A stretch of 64,000 nt of DNA from assembly GCA_045599365.1 (NCBI GenBank), contig JAZRVS010000045.1:38405-102404 (forward strand), given 5' to 3'. Of this stretch, positions 60,952 through 64,000 are shown one piece after another. The position numbers were made by a program, and so were the translations under genes. The first letter of the stretch is position 1. Each line of letters begins with the position of its first letter. The stretch is from UBA1715 sp045599365 (GTDB lineage: Bacteria > Bacteroidota > Bacteroidia > Bacteroidales > UBA1715). The notes beneath the pieces were generated by a model. The model was not told the DNA's origin. It searched no databases and was given only the letters and a program-made list of their open reading frames with translations.

Positions 60952-62580
60952 TTAGGGGTGAACGATTCTTTTTGTCGCTGGTAAAGTGGCAGATTTTAGA
61001 CGATATTCATCAATTTTTGATTGCAATTTCCCAGATTTTTTGTCTGACAACAATAAACGACTTACTTCTGCAGGAGAGTAAGCGTTGAGATTCCCACTTT
61101 TTACAACAGTTTGGTTTTCGGTATTTTCAAATTGAGATGGAAGTTTTGTTGCTTTAAGAGAATATGCTTTCGTTTTATTGGTAATAACACCATTTACAAA
61201 TTCAAGAGGTTTTGCATTTTCGGCAGTAATGAAGAAGAAATTGTTGTCTTCGTTAGCTTCTGCAATTGCATCAAAAGCATCTGCGATTACTACCAAGTAG
61301 TATTTCCCAGTAATTTTAGGCATTTGATAACTTATTTCAAAATCATCACCGACTTGTTTACCTGCCATCACATCAAAGTTGTTCCAATAGCCACCACAAA
61401 TTGCATCGCAACCCTCCAATATACCATATTCGTCTTTTGCACCGAATTCATCGGTATAGTAATCTTCGTAGATTATTTCGTAATCATTGGCATCACTTGC
61501 ATTATAATACATATATATAGTTGACCATCTTTGACTTGCGAAAATCGGCTTTGTTCCAGAGTTGTAGATAGAGTATGAGAAAATTCTACTTAATGCGTCA
61601 CCTTCTTCGTCAGCATAATCTTCAGCGGAATAAGCAAGTAAATCGTAACCAGAAGACAAATCTTGTGATGCAATAGAAGAACCAGCAACAGAAACACTTG
61701 TTTTTGTTTGAGCGACAAAAGCAGCGAACACAAAATTGTTTAGAAAGAAATTATAACCAACCCAAATAGAACCATTGTCTCCCCACGATGTTCCCCATGA
61801 ATTTCTTACTCTAAAAGCTTGTTTACTATCATCGTAACCAGTTAAAACCATTGCGTGGTAGGCATGTTGCATCCCTTCTTGCACGTATGTGTCTGATTTT
61901 ATGACAGCAGAACTATTCCACGACATAAAATTATCACCCAAGCGAGCTCCAATAACAATTGGACGACCTTGATTTAGATAATATTTGAAATTTTTAAGAG
62001 TTTTACCTTCTGTTTCTGAGCATATTTTTCGGTAGTTTGACAACTTAGTTGAACTACCTTTTGCAGAATTCCCAGAACATTTAATGGTAGAGTATGGAAC
62101 TTCGGAAAGAGAAGCGCAACCTTTAGAAATCATAGCGTCAAGGGCTGGCTCAAAATTTGTTCCGTTGCAACCAGAACCTCTATCGGCAGACGGAATTGCA
62201 GCCCATAAATCGGCAGGGCTTGTTTGATTTGACGGACTCGCCAATTGTGATGAAGTCCAACCTTTGTCGATTGCGTCCAACGCAGTTTTAAGGTTGTACC
62301 CACTTGCCCAAGCCACACAGGTTCCATAATTCCCTTGATTCCCAATTGGAGGAAATTTACTTGATAAATCGACTTTAGAGGCAAAAGAATTTTCATCTGG
62401 ATCAACAACAACGATGTCTTCTGGAATATTGTCCATATCTTCATCGTCAACTAACCAACCACTGGCAGCCTCGACTAAAATCTCTGTTAGTAGTTGAGCC
62501 AATATTTCATCAGTACAGCTTTGTAAGAAAAAGCCACCGCATAATAGTAGGGATAGAAATTTTAATTTGAAATGTTTCAT
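60952..62580 (-). CDS. Papain-like (C1) cysteine peptidase lipoprotein with CARDB-type domain
   Basis: A 542-residue lipoprotein (lipobox FLQSC, Cys22) with acidic residues right after the lipid site (TDE), a pattern linked to surface exposure in Bacteroidota. The catalytic domain (about 70-290) has the oxyanion Gln82 in GNQGNYGTC, nucleophile Cys88, His242 in HAYHAMVLTGYDD and Asn260 in RNSWGTSWG. Residues about 300-455 form a beta domain ending AFDAIAEANEDNNFFF, as in CARDB adhesion modules. A basic tail rich in Lys/Ser follows. No inhibitory prodomain of the usual kind precedes the enzyme. Substrate unknown. Confidence 0.85.
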   Translation of the reverse strand: MKHFKLKFLSLLLCGGFFLQSCTDEILAQLLTEILVEAASGWLVDDEDMDNIPEDIVVVDPDENSFASKVDLSSKFPPIGNQGNYGTCVAWASGYNLKTALDAIDKGWTSSQLASPSNQTSPADLWAAIPSADRGSGCNGTNFEPALDAMISKGCASLSEVPYSTIKCSGNSAKGSSTKLSNYRKICSETEGKTLKNFKYYLNQGRPIVIGARLGDNFMSWNSSAVIKSDTYVQEGMQHAYHAMVLTGYDDSKQAFRVRNSWGTSWGDNGSIWVGYNFFLNNFVFAAFVAQTKTSVSVAGSSIASQDLSSGYDLLAYSAEDYADEEGDALSRIFSYSIYNSGTKPIFASQRWSTIYMYYNASDANDYEIIYEDYYTDEFGAKDEYGILEGCDAICGGYWNNFDVMAGKQVGDDFEISYQMPKITGKYYLVVIADAFDAIAEANEDNNFFFITAENAKPLEFVNGVITNKTKAYSLKATKLPSQFENTENQTVVKSGNLNAYSPAEVSRLLLSDKKSGKLQSKIDEYRLKSATLPATKRIVHP

Positions 62581-62619
62581 AATTGTTGTATTTATGTTTA
62601 TTTGATGCTAAACAAGTAT

Positions 62620-63462
62620 TTATTTTTTTATTATTTGCTCCATTGTTCGGTCGCACGGATATTCTTTATCACCCATGTTTAATTTGCCGAAGAAATATGT
62701 GTTTTCTAAATTGGCATTTTCTGAGAATGTTGTGCCAACAAAATCTGCATCGTCAAAAAAGCGTGATTGAATGAATGACGCTTGTTTGTTGAAATTTGAG
62801 TAGTTGAAAATTGCACGTCCGTGAATGTTCATCATATCAAATTCTGCTGAAGCTGAACATTGCAATCCATTTGCCATCAATTTCCCGTTTACGGTGATGT
62901 TTTGTAACGAAATGTCAGATAGAAATTGACCATCCATCAAAAATAAATTTCCAGTGAAAGATGCATAAATCATTGAAACAGAACTTTCTGCTTCAATTTC
63001 AGAGAAGTAAGCATCTTTTGAATAAACCATCATATTGTTGAACGAAGTCGTTTTTCTAAATTTTGCTTTGTTAAAGTTTATAGCCCCCATAACAATTGCA
63101 TTAGAAAAATCTACATCACCACGAAAGTCGCAATTTTGAAAGATGAGGTTTTCGTTAAATTTAGTTGCAATCGGGAATTTGTCTTTTGTACCATTAGTGG
63201 TTATTTTTCCCATAAAAACGCAGTTGGAGAAAAAGACATTGCAGTTAATCACGTTTTGTATTTGAGAATTGCTCAACATTTGGAGATGATTTGCGAGCGT
63301 GAGATCTAAATCGTCAATAATGATTTTGTTTGCAAGTTCAACATTTTTACCTTTTTCTAAAAGTTTAATAATATCTTTTGCGTGCATTTCTTTTTGTTCT
63401 GCGTGCGAACAAGCAGAAACCATAACGCACAAAAGTATGAGAATAGAACGATAGATTTTCAT
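62620..63462 (-). CDS. Pentapeptide-repeat-like lipoprotein
   Basis: A 280-residue lipoprotein (VSAC, Cys18). After an N-terminal helical part the chain turns into a regular pattern of F/L every five residues with small or N/D/S neighbours: FNENLIFQNCDFRGDVDFSN, INFNKAKFRKTTSFNN, then AIFNYSNFNKQASFIQSRFF and DADFVGTTFSENANLENTYF. This indicates a right-handed quadrilateral beta helix of pentapeptide type. Function unknown. A TATATTTAC near -7 element is present just upstream on the minus strand. Confidence 0.7.
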   Translation of the reverse strand: MKIYRSILILLCVMVSACSHAEQKEMHAKDIIKLLEKGKNVELANKIIIDDLDLTLANHLQMLSNSQIQNVINCNVFFSNCVFMGKITTNGTKDKFPIATKFNENLIFQNCDFRGDVDFSNAIVMGAINFNKAKFRKTTSFNNMMVYSKDAYFSEIEAESSVSMIYASFTGNLFLMDGQFLSDISLQNITVNGKLMANGLQCSASAEFDMMNIHGRAIFNYSNFNKQASFIQSRFFDDADFVGTTFSENANLENTYFFGKLNMGDKEYPCDRTMEQIIKK

Positions 63463-63538
63463 AAAATTTGTTTTGGTAAATATACAAACATTTTACAAAT
63501 CTTTAGTAAAATTGCACAACTTGTAAAAATGGTTACAA

Positions 63539-64000
63539 ATGAAGGAAGATATTAAGAAATGTTGTGAAATTCTCAGAGCAGGAGGAACGATTTTGTATCC
63601 AACAGATACCATTTGGGGAATTGGTTGTGATGCAACGAATGCAGAGGCTGTTGACAAAGTTTTTAAATTAAAAAATAGAGATGGGAATATACCGTTGTTG
63701 GTATTGGTAAATTCGGTGGCGATGCTTGAGCGATATGTTGAAGATATGCCACAAATTGCGTACGATTTAATTGATTGTGCTACAACACCAATGACAATTA
63801 TATTTGAAAAGGCGAGGAATTTACCTACAAATTTAGTTGGTCAAGATGGTAGTATAGGGATTCGTGTTACCAATGAGGCGTTTACTGATCAATTGATACA
63901 ACAATTTCACAAACCAATAGTTTCAACATCGGCTAACATACATGGAGCTCCGACAGCACAATTTTTTCAAGAAATTGATAGTCAGATAATAACATCTGTT
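63539..64000 (+). CDS. tsaC: Threonylcarbamoyl-AMP synthase (Sua5/YciO/YrdC family), partial
   Basis: Makes threonylcarbamoyl-AMP for the t6A37 modification of ANN-decoding tRNAs. The visible 154 codons start MKEDIKKCCEILRAGG and contain LYPTDTIWGIGCDA (nucleotide/threonine site), KNRDGNIPLLVLV, a P-M-T-I-I-F strand, SIGIRVTNE and the STSAN motif. The gene runs off the right edge. An out-of-frame ATG eleven bases upstream is ignored. Whether it is short TsaC or long Sua5 cannot be seen. Confidence 0.92.
   Translation, partial: MKEDIKKCCEILRAGGTILYPTDTIWGIGCDATNAEAVDKVFKLKNRDGNIPLLVLVNSVAMLERYVEDMPQIAYDLIDCATTPMTIIFEKARNLPTNLVGQDGSIGIRVTNEAFTDQLIQQFHKPIVSTSANIHGAPTAQFFQEIDSQIITSV

Overview
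The window is AT-rich chromosomal DNA from a member of the Bacteroidota, most likely an uncultured Bacteroidales relative. The evidence is: gliding/type IX secretion genes gldD, gldF and gldG; secreted proteins with gliding-motility-associated (CHU_C, T9SS type B) C-termini; a FeoA-FeoB fusion; DUF1599, BT_3928-family, DUF4294 and IPExxxVDY-like proteins; class II KdsA and GmhB for a lipopolysaccharide core; and many genes preceded by the Bacteroidota -7 element TAnnTTTG rather than -35/-10 boxes and Shine-Dalgarno sites. MqnD implies the futalosine route to menaquinone. No insertion sequence, prophage, CRISPR array or rRNA was seen. One tRNA, tRNA-Arg(CCG), is present.

Layout. 0-4 kb: end of recO, metK, gldD, galE and kdsA on the plus strand. 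4-8.4 kb, minus strand: a hydrolase, an IPExxxVDY-like protein and an internally shortened solute-binding lipoprotein; then an exported unknown and hisS. 8.6-15.2 kb: queH and a glycosyltransferase; on the opposite strand a pair of degenerate enzymes (PLP fold type IV-like and ProB-like); then a 7TM-HD phosphohydrolase, a PhnP-like metallohydrolase and gmhB. 15.3-21.2 kb, minus strand: one long operon gldF-gldG-hisF-hisIE-crp-pepD. 21.5-25.1 kb: cytoplasmic GH13 amylase, mqnD, a bPH2 protein and a DUF4294 protein. 25.3-27.9 kb, minus strand: a flippase-like membrane protein, a broken metallo-beta-lactamase remnant and dgt.

27.9-39.7 kb holds the most striking object: one 3,959-residue gene on the minus strand. 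It encodes a signal peptide, a glycoside hydrolase family 8 catalytic domain, DUF11-like stalk domains, roughly thirty Ig-like modules (some in long super-repeats), a PKD-like domain and a T9SS type B sorting domain. After it come tRNA-Arg, a perfect bidirectional terminator and feoAB (minus strand).

42.9-51.5 kb: a receiver-like protein with a C-terminal membrane anchor, an outer-membrane barrel, a TPR protein, a CBS/DUF21 protein, asd, a second T9SS cargo with lamin-tail domains, a DUF1599 protein and a BT_3928-family protein. 51.6-54.3 kb: ruvB-map-pyridoxal kinase operon (minus). 54.4-59.4 kb: iorB-paaK-hflX-uvrC (plus). 59.4-63.5 kb: FadL-like porin, papain-like lipoprotein and pentapeptide-repeat lipoprotein (all minus). 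The window ends inside a tsaC/sua5 gene (plus).

Functionally the window mixes housekeeping genes with cell-envelope functions: T9SS/gliding parts and two predicted T9SS cargos, lipoproteins, porins and iron uptake. All function assignments come from reading protein sequences by eye; no database search was run.
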